Shown piece after piece: positions 12,701 through 24,433 of a stretch of DNA of 64,000 nucleotides (its first letter is position 1; the number at the start of each line of letters is the position of its first letter). The notes beneath the pieces were generated by a model. The model was not told the DNA's origin, did no database searches, and worked only from the letters and a program-made list of their open reading frames with translations. Position numbers and translations under genes: made by a program. Source of the DNA: Dasypus novemcinctus (taxonomy: Eukaryota; Chordata; Mammalia; Cingulata; Dasypodidae); the NCBI RefSeq assembly GCF_030445035.2, contig NC_080680.1, forward strand, positions 116,214,228-116,278,227, read 5' to 3'.

Positions 12701-15700
12701 GGTACTTGGATTATAATTATCCCAATATGACTTTAAAGAAAAGTAAGGGAATAAATTTTTTCCTTGCTGTTTTGTTGATTTAATATGGTCAGATAGGAAG
12801 AAGAGAGAATGTCCTGAACCTTTCAAAATAGAAAATTTAAGCCTAAAAATATGTTTATATTACTTATTGTGATATTGTCTTTGCACAAATGAATAAAGAA
12901 AGGAAAAGTTTTTTTTAAAACAACAAAGGCAGTGAGACATTACCTAGTTCAATTTGGTTTGAATTTCAGAGGGATTCTTACCTCGGAGGGCAAACCTTGG
13001 AGCACTTGGCAGGGGGAAGCTTTGAGGAGGCCTAAGATGCTCTCTCCTCAGTTGGGTGGAAGTGAGAAGCCAACAAACTCTGAAGTCCTGGACCCAAGGC
13101 CAGGCCTGAAGCATTGTCATATTTCCCAGTAAGTGAATACCCTACCACCTTTCTTACATTCGCATCCATGACTGGGTTGGTCAAAGTGTTCATGCCCCTG
13201 CTTTATGCAGGGCATCCTTTAATCAATCTTTGGACACTATCTAGGGAGAACTTAGGTTTCTAATACGAAGTCTTGTTGAGTGAGTGTAGAATCATTGTCA
13301 CTTTCCACTGGTCTCTCTTGAACGGATATAGTTAAGGATGTCCCGGGACTTCATTGTTATCTATACTTGTTGTTGGCAGAGCCCTGCAGTTAAAATATGA
13401 TTTCTGTGCAGATTTTACTGGGCACCAGTTAGGGTAGTAGAGAAAAAGGCAAAGGCCTTGGGTCTTGTCACTGCCCGTTAGCTGTGTGTACATTCGGTCA
13501 AGTGCATAATGTCAAGTACAAAATATGATACCTAGAAGCATGCAAAGTTTAATAAATAAATTAACCATTCATGATTTTTTTTGGTATTTGTGACTTTAAC
13601 CTGAATAAATATTTAAACATCTTTTAAAGTTCACTTTTCTCTTCCTTAAAATTGAGATAACTCATTTCCTTATTTGTTTCTCATGAGAAATGAAATATTT
13701 CTACTGAGTATTCTTTAGATTGATTCTGTGGTGAAAATCCCTCTGATGAGTTTGGCTTCTGGCTCCTAGTCACTATTTGCCTCTACATCAAGTTTCCCAA
13801 CGGCTATCACACAACAAACCAAGTGCGAGAGTCAGAAAGTATGGCTGTGCTGACATTCTCATCCCACGTGAGGGCTAGGGTGTGATTCTGACCAATTCCA
13901 AATCTGATGGAGATAACAGAAAGATCAATTAAGATGAATTAAGTCAGTAGTTGCTGATAACCCCATTAAGTTAAATACCTTAACTTGTATGCCACATTTC
14001 TGCTCAAAAACCTCATAAAATCATATTGCCAGGTATAGAGGATAGCTAAAGTCACAGAGTCCGAGTGCTCATCTCAAACTTGGTACTTTCTGCTAACGGA
14101 CCCTTCTCCACCAAAAGAGGATTGTCCACCTTTCTGCCAAACTTTTGAGACTGTATGTACTCTGGCCCTACTGCCCTACTCAGATGAACTTGTTCCATTC
14201 CCATAAAGAAATTTCCTTGTCCTAACAGATGTGTTGCCTCTACTTACTCCTAAACTTGGGCTCTACATCTCCCTTTCAGGATACTTTCCCTCTTCTTTTC
14301 TTTCCCTGTCTAATCCTTTTCGTATTTCCAGATCTTGCCTGAGTCTGAAACTCTTGAAGAATTATCCCTTGAGTGATTGATTTTTCATAAACATCTTCCA
14401 TCTGGAAAAACATATAGATTTAATCCAAACTATATAATATAACTATATTTATATTATATGTAATACGTAGTTTTCCAATATCCCTGAGTATGACCATTAT
14501 AATGATAGGTACCTTGGATTTTTGTTTCACTCTCTTTCCTGTGCTTGGAAAATGACTAGGTACAGGTAGGCTGTCAGCAATATAATAAAAACATTTCAGA
14601 GTCCAGGTTAAGTTACCCTGCTCTTCAAAAATGTGTTTTTATCAACAATTTACTTTTTCTGAAAATAATTTTAAAGCACAGCATGCTGGGAGTTTTCATT
14701 AAAATACAAAAGAAGTATGTTGTTACACTTTTCCAGGTTATTAAGCCAAACTTTATTATAACACATAAGAAACTATCTCTGTAGGAGAAAGATGTGGATT
14801 GTCTGCCAACTCAGTGTAGACATTGAAAACCAATGTTATTTCAGCAGGAATTTCATTAACATTATCTGGGAACTTATTAGAAATGAAGAATTTCAGGCCC
14901 TGCCCCTAAATACTAAATGAGAATCTGCAGTTTTTCAGTCATATGCATATTAAAGTCAGTGAAGACGTGAACCAGACTTGGTGTCAAATATGAGACTCAA
15001 GAATTATTTGCTAACTTGGTAACCATTGATAGATTATGCCTTTCAAACTGGAGAAAAAATTAGGATAATATAAAGGAGGATTATTTGTAAAGCTATCATG
15101 TAATATACAAATACACACACATAAAGAGTTAAAAATTTTTTTTCTCAGTTTGACTTAAACAGGTAAATTATCAAGATAAATTCTAAAGTTATAGAATAAA
15201 ATAAGCAAAAAGATTTTATAAAGGATTCTCTACCATATTCATGCAGAACAGGTTCATTAAGTAGCTTTGTCATAAGAACACTCAAACAAAATATTAAGAG
15301 TGGACTTCAATAGGAGATCAACAACCAACATTGCCTTTAAATAGATGTTAAATTGCAGTGCATGTGAGTCAACTCATTATGATTAAATGTCTATAATATA
15401 CACAATAAAATTGACTGGAATATGGTATGCAGTTTCAGCATAGAAGAAAATATGCCCCAAATCAAGGTTGCTTTGAAATTTTCAGACTTGTGTTTTACTT
15501 AATTATTCAAAATTCCTGTCCTTCTTGACATGAATTTTGCTGTTGCCACCACCTACTTGCTGGGCCGGATGAAATAAAGAAGTCTTGTTTGAAGTCTGTA
15601 GTAATCCACTTATTTGATCTCTTCAGCTCAGGACTGTATCCTCTACAGCAGGAGACATTACTTCTGGGTCTATGTCTGATCTAGATAGACCATCACATAT

Positions 15701-15904
15701 TAGCTATAGGAGTAGACACATTCTATATTCCATTTCATTGTATTATAGTCATACACATTGGTGAGGAGAACTAGATGTCAGAGATTCAAGCAAACATTGA
15801 TTTTATCACAATCTAAAAATGTTACTCAGATAATTTGGAACTATTTTGCTTGGGAGTGAATATATTTTATGTTTGGTCTTCTGATATTCTAAAATCAGAT
15901 GACA
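12701..15904. other. Unit A intergenic, no gene
   Basis: Sequence to about 13900 has no clear partner in unit B, apart from a MIR-like scrap near 13440-13560. From 13900 onward it aligns with 31690 onward, including the run ctataatatacacaataaaattgactgg near 15390. No coding region is supported. Confidence 0.6.
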
Positions 15905-16040
15905 TGGATAAGAAAAACCAGACATTTGCTTCAGAATCTCTTCTGGGTCTTCCTGGCCATCCAAAACTTGAAATCATTTACTTTTCTGACTCTAGTGTTA
16001 CATCTAATGATTCTATGTGGTTTATATTGCCTTAAAGTAC
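15905..16040 (+). pseudogene. OR13C-like olfactory receptor, 5' remnant (unit A)
   Basis: A reading from 15903 gives MDKKNQTF followed by LLGLPGHPKLEII. This matches the extracellular N-terminus and entry to TM1 of OR13C receptors (MDKxNQTFVTEF, LLGLSGxPKLE), including the N-glycosylation sequon NQT. After about residue 28 the frame slips: another frame reads LTLVLHLMILCG, as expected for TM1. Homology then stops near 16040 and the other 85 percent of the gene is absent. The same remnant lies at 33110-33245 in unit B, so the gene was already dead before or soon after duplication. It is on the strand opposite to the OR13C8-like gene. Confidence 0.72.
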
Positions 16041-16154
16041 ACTTCTGATAATTCTGAGATCATTATGGCATTGTCCACTTGGGGAAAGCATTTGCTTTTA
16101 ATTAACAGTACGTTAGATATGATCTAGCACATACTGGGAAAGGATGTATGAGCT

Positions 16155-16735
16155 GATATCTTGTCTCCACCACCTATCAGGTCTGAGGTCTTGTATGAGT
16201 TGCTTTCATTTTCTCAGCTTCCATATACAGATTGGAAGTAGTGAGTGTTCATAGGAGAGTCATGAACACTAATTGAGAAAATACAGGTAATATTCTTAGA
16301 AATGTTCCCAAGTAAGAATTATGCATGGCCATTTTAGAGGCTTAAATGATATTTTAATTAATATTCTTCATTAGGATATATAGTGCATTTTAATGGATAG
16401 ATTAGGAGGCTTGGGTTGAATTTCTCAGCCAATCTGAGTCCAGGTGGTAGACCTCCAATATTCTGGTTGTAACTTTAAGTATCTCTACATTTCTGGAACT
16501 AAATTTTCTCTTTTGCAAATCTGGGGAAATATTAATTCCTTGAAGAGTTTTCATGAGGGTCCAATAAAATGAACATGAGAAACTATGTTGGAAGCTATAT
16601 ATTAACTTGCAGAGTTGTTTCCCCCCTATGTTTACTGTGTATTCATTCAACAAATATTTATAAATACCATATCATATCCAGACATTGAATTTAGATGGGT
16701 GTTGGGTATGTATCAGTGAAGAAAATGGAGTTATA
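16155..16735. repeat. MIR SINE pieces and an L2-like piece
   Basis: 16155-16370 reads like a MIR (tctccaccacctatcaggtctgaggtcttgt region, then a cataggagagtcatgaacactaa region). 16395-16630 is a second MIR-like piece. 16640-16735 has attcaacaaatatttataaat, typical of L2 or related ends. All are old mammalian relics, conserved in unit B around 33370-34300. Confidence 0.6.
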
Positions 16736-17047
16736 CTTATGTTTATTTTTCTAAGTTCCAAAATTTATCCCTTCTTCTCAGTATTTTAGTGTTTTATGAA
16801 CTATACAGTGTTCTTTTTCATATAATTGTATGAATATTATGATGATCTATTTTAGAATATACTAAATAGGCTTTCAAATCTACAATTTAGATATAGGAAA
16901 ACAACTTCAGAATGAAAACACATTTCTTCCTATTACTTTCCTATATTTAGTTGTGTATGGAAATGATAGCTTTCCCAAATCTGCTCAGGCTCTAACTGAT
17001 TTACTACACGTTTGAAGCAGAGAATTGTATATCAATATTGCATTTAT

Positions 17048-17133
17048 GGGAAGCTGATGTGGCTCAAGTGATTGGGCTCCCGTCTACTATATAGGAGGTC
17101 CAGGGTTGATTCTCGGGGAATCCTGGTAAAGGG
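17048..17133 (+). mobile_element. tRNA-derived DAS-type SINE head, unit A only
   Basis: GGGAAGCTGATGTGGCTCAA followed by GTCCAGGGTTGATTCTCGG resembles the tRNA-like head of armadillo SINEs, with A- and B-box-like parts. Only the roughly 85-bp head is present, with no long body or clear A-tail. Unit B has different sequence here. Confidence 0.7.
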
Positions 17134-17291
17134 GTAGAAAAGAGGTCCTCATTACAGCCTAGTCTCGATGTCCAAGAGGAACACACTGCTACTTTGTCAA
17201 GTTAGAGTTACTTTATTAAGTTAAATCTTAGGATGGAATACCAGGGGACTCATTCCTATTATGTATCCAATCTCAAAGAAGTTGTGGTAGC

Positions 17292-17559
17292 TGTCCAGCT
17301 GCCCTCCCAATGCTCCGGGTGCAGGTATGCACCTGACAACTGTCCTTGGACGTGCGTTAGGACATTGTTTTGGGAGGTAGAGATAGGCCAGCTCAGCAGC
17401 GCTCCAGGGAGCGGTGACAGGACAGAGCAGACAACAGGACCAGACAAGCCCTGTCCATCCAGCTCTGCCGAAAGCCCCTGATTATGCAAACCAAATGTGT
17501 GGAATTTGGCAGTTCTTCTGAGGGCCAGGGGACTCTTTCAGGTATTTTAGTTTTACCCC
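17292..17559. mobile_element. 268-bp GC-rich insertion with target-site duplication, origin unknown
   Basis: Flanked by agaagttgtggtagc (17277-17291) and agaaagttgtggtagc (17560-17575). Unit B keeps an empty-looking site near 35715-35735. The insert is much more GC-rich than its surroundings and has no recognised repeat, intact ORF or A-tail. Duplications of 15-16 bp suggest L1-type target-primed insertion of a reverse-transcribed RNA. Source unknown. Confidence 0.6.
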
Positions 17560-17774
17560 AGAAAGTTGTGGTAGCAGAGGAAAAAAACTTCTTTCTCTGC
17601 ATTACAGTGCACACTGTAGAGAAAATAATGGGTGATGCCTCATTAAGCACTGTTTATAGGATACAGTAAATAAAACTCATTTTGAAAATATTATGTTTAA
17701 TCGATTTTATTTTATAATAACCTATATTACTTAAGATATGACAGGCATACACTTAAGTTTCATATATGATGTAG

Positions 17775-17930
17775 CCCTTTTATTTATTCAAAATGTATTT
17801 CCTGAGCACTTAATATGTGCAAAACTCTTGTTTTAGGCTTTAGGAGACTGTAGGATAAAAACACACAAGGTCCTATCCTCCAAGAGCTGATATTTGTGGG
17901 AGACACAAACACTAAAGTGATCAAAAAACT
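17775..17930 (+). repeat. L2 LINE 3' fragment
   Basis: Contains ctgagcacttaatatgtgc and ccaagagctgat, the well-known L2 3' pattern (gagcacctactatgtgcc, then cctcaaggagctgac). It is shared with unit B at 35955-36180. Overlapping TTTATTTATT at 17777-17787 reads AATAAATAAA on the minus strand and could serve as a poly(A) signal for the OR gene. Confidence 0.75.
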
Positions 17931-18308
17931 TAGAAGTGAACATATACTACAATGTTATATGCAGACTACTATTAATGTTGCTGAATCATTTAATAATATA
18001 CTCAATTAAGAGGTACAAATGTCTTTCTAGAACACTTTGAACATTGATTATATTCTAAAGTTGTGAAAGTGATCCATTCTAACTGGGGATCCCTAAGATA
18101 TTTTTAATATTTTGCAGTTCCATATTTTAAAAAACAATTAGTGTGTTCTATTTCATCAGTTAGAACAGAAATCTAATCATAACAACAGCAACCAAATAGT
18201 TCTGTCATATAGTTTTGAATGACACATAGTGAATTTGGTTTCAGCTGATAATTTCTCTTTTTCTAATATATCTGCCCAAATTTTGAATATTGATCCCATA
18301 GTCCATGT

Positions 18309-19271
18309 TCATCTTCTGTCACAGATGAATTTCTTCCCCAGTATGTTCTTCACTGCAGCCTTTACATCCTTGTTCCTCAGACTATAGATGAGGGGATTGA
18401 GCATGGGTGTCATTACTCCATAGAAGAGGGAGATAAGAGCTTCAGTGACACCTTCATTATCTGTGTCAGCAGCATCTTTAGACTTGGGCTTTGCATACAT
18501 GAATAAGGTGCTTCCATAGAATATAATCACCACTGTCACATGGGCTGAGCAGGTGGAGAAAGCCTTACGTTTTCCTTCAGTGGAAGGGATCCTCAGAATG
18601 GTGGCAACAATAAAAATGTAAGAGATGGAAATTACTAGCAGTGGAATCACCAGAACAATCAAATTTGACCCTGCCATGCTGATCACATTGGTGGAAATGT
18701 CAGCACAGGCCAGTTTCAGGATAGCCAGAATTTCACAGACAAAATGGTGAATGACGTTATTAGCACAGAATGGTAATTGTATCGTGAGAGATGTCTGCAC
18801 CATGGAGTCCACCAGCCCAGCGACCCAACACCCAGCTGCCATGGGCACATAGGTACCCTTGCTCATGATGACGGGATACCTCAGTGGGTAGCAGATGGCC
18901 ACGTAGCGGTCAAGTGCCATCATGCCCAGGAGAACACATTCAGTGACCCCTGTGGCAAAGGAGAGAAACATTTGCACCATGCACCCTGAGAAGGAAACCC
19001 TTTTTCTTACTGTCAGGAAGCTGTCAAGAGTTAGTGGGACAGAGCAGGTCGTGTAGCAGATGTCCAGGAAGGAAAGATTACAGAGGAAGAAATACATGGG
19101 GGTGTGCAGGTGAGAATCATAGATGATTACTGTGATTAAGACTCCATTTCCCAGCAGGATCATCAGGTACATCCATAAAACTAGCACAAAGAAAACTGTC
19201 TGGACCTTTGGGTGAGCAGAGAGCCCCACCAGGACAAATTCTGTCAACATGGACTCATTGGTCCTTTCCAT
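18309..19271 (-). CDS. OR13C8: Olfactory receptor, OR13C8-like, apparently intact
   Basis: A 320-residue class II odorant GPCR, the usual family length in a single coding exon. It should sit in olfactory cilia and signal through Golf and adenylyl cyclase; the ligand is unknown. Landmarks are an N-glycosylation sequon at Asn5 (NES), GN at 41-42 in TM1, [13 protein letters not shown] (55-67) in TM2, Cys97 and Cys179 for the conserved disulfide, [10 protein letters not shown] (118-127) at TM3, SY at 217-218 in TM5, KAFSTCSAH (236-244) at TM6, and [12 protein letters not shown] (289-300) in TM7. No key residue is missing. From memory it resembles human OR13C8 across the whole length, for example [12 protein letters not shown] and [10 protein letters not shown]. 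The start is fixed by the ERTNES beginning typical of this gene. TGTTGCAG about 16 bases upstream of ATG is a candidate splice acceptor for a 5' non-coding exon and is conserved in unit B. Orthology is inferred. Confidence 0.93.
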   Translation of the reverse strand: MERTNESMLTEFVLVGLSAHPKVQTVFFVLVLWMYLMILLGNGVLITVIIYDSHLHTPMYFFLCNLSFLDICYTTCSVPLTLDSFLTVRKRVSFSGCMVQMFLSFATGVTECVLLGMMALDRYVAICYPLRYPVIMSKGTYVPMAAGCWVAGLVDSMVQTSLTIQLPFCANNVIHHFVCEILAILKLACADISTNVISMAGSNLIVLVIPLLVISISYIFIVATILRIPSTEGKRKAFSTCSAHVTVVIIFYGSTLFMYAKPKSKDAADTDNEGVTEALISLFYGVMTPMLNPLIYSLRNKDVKAAVKNILGKKFICDRR

Positions 19272-20934
19272 GTTACATATACTCTTTCTGCAACAGGCTC
19301 TCTATGGATTTTAGAATAGGTATTTGTTATTACAGGCCCTCAAGAGCTTCTCATTTTTAAGTATTGTATTCTGTCTCATTGAAGTCCTGGGTTTGGAAGC
19401 AACAGTATATCATCAGGGCAATTTTTTATCTGTAAATCAGGCCAGAAGAGCAGTAAGTGTGATCTTGACTTTCCCAGGATTCAGATTCAGCACATTTGAT
19501 TGTAGGACCTTTGACACCCAAAACACTTTCTTAACCTTTCTACAAGTTTTGTTGTTTAAATATTGCCTGCAAATCAGTGGCCACAGCCTAGGTTCCAGCA
19601 GACCTCAGTGCTTCGTTTGGCATTGATTGCCTGTAATGCATTTGAAATTTTTATTTGAGGTCAAATTTTCATAAGCAGGAAATGGTATATTAAAGTTCTA
19701 ATTTTCTAGTGTATCCTCAAATAAAGTAGAATCATTGAAAACATTCCACCCATTAACCATCGTGGATCTCAGTTATACCTGGCCCATGGGTTTGGAAGCA
19801 TCTCTATATTCCACAACAACACCTTCTTCTCACCCTTGTGTGCTTGTCACAGAGGTGAATATTTGTTGTTAATTAGCACATTATTCTCAGTTGGCTTCAA
19901 TCATTTTTGGCACCTGACAGGGTATCTTGCATTTTTGAACTCTTACCCAGGGATGCATAATCCACATATACATTTAGTTCAGCAAATCTTCAAGGGCCAA
20001 CCACACTGTTAGGAGCAGAAGAAAAGGTTATAGTTTCTTTTAAAAGCAGAAGAAAATTTAAGAATTTGGGGGTTTTAATGCATAAAATCAATACATTTGT
20101 CTTTACACCAATTCAGTTCTTGATATAACTTCTAATATTTTCTTATGGATTAAAGGGCCTCTAAGGCAAAGGTGTCCATCGAAGTCAAGATGCAGTCCAT
20201 GTGACCAAGTCTCTTTTTATTGCTCTGTCTGGTAGAAGTAGTGCCCATACTCTGGCTGCAGAAAGGAGCTCATGTTTAGATTCTGTCCGTGTCTTTCTAA
20301 ATATGATGAGGGGTACATGTTCAAATACATGTGTTTTTATTGAAATGAATTGAAAATGTTTACAAAGCCTATTTTATCATGATAAGGGCATGCAGTGTTG
20401 TTTCTTGTAGACTGCACTTAATTTGTTTACATTCATCTCATGCATGAACAATCATTTATGGATAAAATGTTATAATGATGCTTTTATTCAAAATGCTCAT
20501 AATTAACTAGCCCACTGATATCCAACTATTTTTTGACATATAAAATTTACACAGAGCATGATATATAAAACAAAGAGTGGTGTTCCTCTGGTTGAAGTTG
20601 CAGTAGATTGCAGAGAGGTTATAGCACATCTCTTTGGTGCCTTATTCCCTTTATACCTTCAATTCAATTTAAGAAGAAATCAAGAGCATAGTTTGAAATT
20701 CTTCAAAGTCATATGTGTTATTTAATATTAGTTATCTATGCCTTTAAATAATTGTATTAATTACACTCAAAATAATATAAGAATAACTAGTGTATTAATT
20801 GATTACTATTTGTCAGATACCTTTCTAAGAGCTTCTAATCCTAACAGCTACAGTGTGTAGGGACTATTATTGTAGGAGGCTAAACATTTGGTAAACTTTA
20901 CCAGTAAATCATGATATGAATAGACTGAAGAAAA
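19272..20934. other. Upstream region of the OR gene, no gene
   Basis: 5' side of the minus-strand OR. It aligns with 37499-38600 at lower identity than the coding exon. A MIR-like piece is at about 20790-20885 (ctttctaagagcttctaatcc). Any promoter or first exon of the OR should lie here, but I cannot point to a specific element. Confidence 0.55.
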
Positions 20935-22260
20935 AAGGGAAATATTTTAATAGATGCAGGAAAAGAATTTGGTGATCTTTCATTTGTAGATTCACATACA
21001 CTATGAAGTTTGCCTATTTAAGGTAATCCTACACTGAAAGAAAACTCTTTACTGAAAATCTAAAGCAAGTTATTTTTTGTTCATAATTAATGGAAACAGA
21101 TTACACATGCTCATTAAGATGTTACTGTGTAACATAGATATGTCAGTCCTGGTCACAAATTTAAGATCAGAATATGCAGATATGTAATGGAAAGAGAAAA
21201 AATACATATAAGACTTGATGAAAAAATTAGTAAGTTTACTGGCTATTAGACCAATGGATAAATTAATGTGTCTTTGCATATTAGGAGAAACAGATTAGAA
21301 AACAAAATAGAAATAATATAATAGGAAAATAATAGAAATATATAATATCTTTGGTTTATTCCAACAAAGGATGCCCAAGACTTTACATATATCATTTAAA
21401 ATTTATAGAAAGGGTATAACAAAATACGAGTAATTGAAAAGGTATAACATATTAATAAATGGGATAAAAGCACCAAAAGGTAGTCAGTTTTTCCTAGATC
21501 TCTCTTTAAATACAATTGAATCCATTCACAATTTTAACTGGATTTTTTGTGTGTGTGGACTATGGATACTCATTCTAAAAATTATATGGAAGAATGACTG
21601 CAACCATCCTATACATTAAACTTTATAAAAGAAAGTCAAGGGGGAGAATTCATATTTGAAACATACTACAGCCAAAGTAAAGAAAAAAGTATGATTGCGG
21701 TACTGGGATATTAAAATAGTTCAGTGGAAAAGAAAAGATTTATCAGATATAGATACTTATCTATATGACAACTTGATAAATCATAAATCCACTACTCTGA
21801 AGCAATGCAAAGTGATGGATCAGTAGATTTTCTTAGGGAAATGTCTTTATAAGTAGAAAAATAAGAGATAAACTTAGATTCTTGGATCACCACACATTAA
21901 GGTGGGCACTAGATTGCTTAAAGATTTAATATAAAAATGGAACTATAATATTAACAAAAGACAAAACAGAATAATTTTGTGCTCTGATAGTTTTAAAAAC
22001 AAAATCCCAATGGCATAAACTGTGAAAAAAATCTTGATGGATTTGATTACATTATAATAAACACTTTTCAGTAAAGGGCATCAGAAATAAGGTTAAAAGA
22101 CTATAGAAGACATATATTGTACCTTAAACTGACAAGGGGTTAATACTGAGAATATACAAATCCTCATGTTAATCTAAAAAGACAAGCTTTAAACCAATAG
22201 AAAATTGGGAAAAGGATACAGCCATGGTATGGCTATGGATAGAGGAATGGTAGTCAGAAA
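20935..22260 (+). mobile_element. Old L1 ORF2 fragment (unit A)
   Basis: Non-contiguous matches to L1 ORF2 run in order. The reverse-transcriptase area starts at 20950 (tagatgcaggaaaag). Then come gaaagtcaagggggagaatt at 21631, the tggatcaccacacatta area near 21885, and gggttaatactgagaatatac at 22136, the usual L1 ORF2 3' half. No open frame survives. Unit B holds the counterpart at 38610-39167 and 39485-39660, so it predates the duplication. Confidence 0.75.
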
Positions 22261-22895
22261 ATTAGGAGGAAGAAAGATTGACATGTTGATGAACTACATT
22301 AAATACTGTTAAGGAATTAAAGCTTTTCTTCAAATAACTGGGAACCTTTGGGGTTTTTGCCAGGGTAAATTAAAGAAGGAAACTCAGAAGAGAATGAAGA
22401 TGGAGTCAGTCTTCAAGACCATGCACTTTTCTCACCAAAATTCAACTGTTTTTAGGGATTCAGCACAATGACCAGTTTTGTAGGTCTGCAATCATTGGTT
22501 TCTCCTCTAGCTTATAGAGAATCTGACTCAAAAGTCCCCATGTTTTAGGATGAGATATAAGTCAAGTTGGTATCAAAAAGTCTAATTTCCCATGACAAAA
22601 AGTCAATCCCCCCATTTCCTCTGTAATATAGCTTGCAAATAAAAGTTTCTTGGTTAATTTGGAAGGCCAAAACTCTGTTAGATCTCTCATAGCTAGGTCT
22701 TAAATGACCAACTAAGCCAACTAAAATATTATATTTACTGCCCCTTTCTGCCTGGATCTTCCAGGTTTCTTCACTTCTGCATATGAAGAGCGTTCCTAAG
22801 AGGAAAAGAAAACATCCCAATTAATTAATTAATTATGATATTAATTCCCCTGTGGTCACAGGAACCTAACCCTTCTCCTATTCAAGACTTTTTTG
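22261..22895. other. Unit A intergenic, no gene
   Basis: Aligns with 39660-40290, including gcacttttctcacca and tcaagttggtatcaaaaagt. It ends at the target site of the DAS-SINE. No coding potential seen. Confidence 0.6.
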
Positions 22896-23317
22896 GGCGG
22901 CGGACTTGGCCCAGTAGTTAGGGCGTCCATCTACCACATGGGAGGTCTCCGGTTCAAACCCCGGGCCTCCTTGACCCCGGTGCAGCTGGCCCATGCGCAG
23001 TGCTGACCCGCGCAAGGAGTGCCCTGCCACACAGAGGTGTCCTGGCGTAGGGGAGCCCCACGCACAAGGAGTGTGCCCTGTAAGGAGAGCCACCCAGTCA
23101 GAAGGGAAGTGCAGCCTGCCCAGGAATGACGCTGCACACATGGAGAGCTGACACACAGATGACGCAACAAAAAGAAACACAGATTCCTGTGCTGCTGACA
23201 ACAACAGAAAGCGGACAAAGATTCAGCAAATAGACACAGAGAACAGACAACTGGGGTTGGGGAGGGGGCAGGAATGGGTGAGAAATAAATAAATCTTTAA
23301 AAAAAAGATATAAAAAA
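22896..23317 (+). mobile_element. DAS-type SINE (armadillo), full length
   Basis: A 422-bp tRNA-derived SINE with A-box-like TGGCCCAGTAGTTAGGG and B-box GGTTCAAACCC near its start, a long GC-rich body, and an AATAAATAAATC A-rich tail. It is flanked by aagactttttt(t)g copies at 22884-22895 and 23318-23330. Unit B has an empty site near 40280. The family is known from Dasypus, which makes this the best clue to the host. It is young: little decay and a clear duplication. Confidence 0.9.
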
Positions 23318-23330
23318 AAGACTTTTTTTG

Positions 23331-23958
23331 GAGGGGGATGGTTAGTCAGAAAATTTCTTTAAGTAGTGAGTTCATTAAAGCATTGTTCACTGGGTAGAAA
23401 AGTACTAGTTCATTTTGTCTTCAGTTTCCCCAGAGAGGCTCCAGTATGTTTGGGGCATTAGAAACAAATTGTAATCAGATGTATATGAGCTGAAAAGATC
23501 TTGGCTGCACATCTTGTTACATTATGCTAAGATTCCAGCTTCTCCCAGGTCCTGTGTCCTCACCTATATATTGGGCTGAACAGAGAGAGGCCCATTAGTG
23601 TGGTCGCAGTTACCCATAGCCACATATACTAAGTTGTTGGAACATAGGAGGAACACAAAGCACATGTGATTCCCTGTTAGGTCAAAATTAGCTTTAATTA
23701 AAAGAGTAGAGACCCAACATTACATTCGTAGGCATCCCAAGTTCAAGTGCCACATCTTCCACATGAAACCCAAGAGACCCAAGACTGCATGGCTTTTCAG
23801 AGACCTGCTTTCTTCACCTGAAAAGTGATCAATACCATTTTCAAAGATTTAATGAGTGGATTCAATGATATGCTACTGTGAAAGCACTTTACAGACTACA
23901 AGGCCTATCTGAATGGTGTTCATTCATTTATTAGAAACATGAAAAGCAATATTGTGGC
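23331..23958. other. Unit A intergenic with MIR piece
   Basis: Aligns with 40290-40450 and 41396-41870 of unit B. 23740-23910 looks like a MIR SINE (gcatggcttttcagagacctgctttcttcacctg). No gene. Confidence 0.6.
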
Positions 23959-23973
23959 AAAAGTACTGGTCAA

Positions 23974-24418
23974 CCTCCTCTTGACATAGAGGTGCAATGG
24001 ACACAACCAATCCAATGTCCACATAGAAGAGGTGGCACTGGAATGGGAAAAGTGGACATAGTGGACGAAGGGTATGGGGAAAGGCAGGAAGAGATGAGAG
24101 GTGGAGGCGTCTTTGGGACATGGAGCTGCCCTGGATGGTACTTCAGAGGCAATCACCGGACATTGTAAATCCTCACAGGGCCCACTGGATGGAATGGAGA
24201 ATGGAGGAGAGTATGGGCTATGATGTGAACCAATGTATATGAGGTGCAGAGGTGCCCAAAGATGTACTTACCAAATCCAATGGATGTGTCATGATGATGG
24301 GAACGAGTGTTGTTGGGGGGGGAGAGGGGGGGTGGGGGGATGGGGTTGAATGGGACCTCACATATATATTTTTAATGTAATATTATTACAAAGTCAATAA
24401 AAAAAAATTAAAAAAAAA
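23974..24418 (+). mobile_element. 5'-truncated L1 tail with perfect target-site duplication
   Basis: 445 bp of L1 3' UTR ending in a poly(A) tract, bracketed by identical 15-bp copies of aaaagtactggtcaa (23959-23973 and 24419-24433). Unit B has the empty site near 41885. A G-rich tract at 24314-24345 is the guanine-rich element usual in L1 3' UTRs. The perfect duplication and long A-tail indicate a recent insertion. Confidence 0.92.
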
Positions 24419-24433
24419 AAAAGTACTGGTCAA

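Noticed and set aside
18777-18989. 70-residue plus-strand frame, also present at 37004
   Set aside because: Antisense shadow of the OR coding exon; conserved only because the OR is.
22878-23218. Overlapping minus-strand frames of about 100 residues
   Set aside because: They fall inside the DAS-SINE, whose GC-rich body lacks stops by chance.
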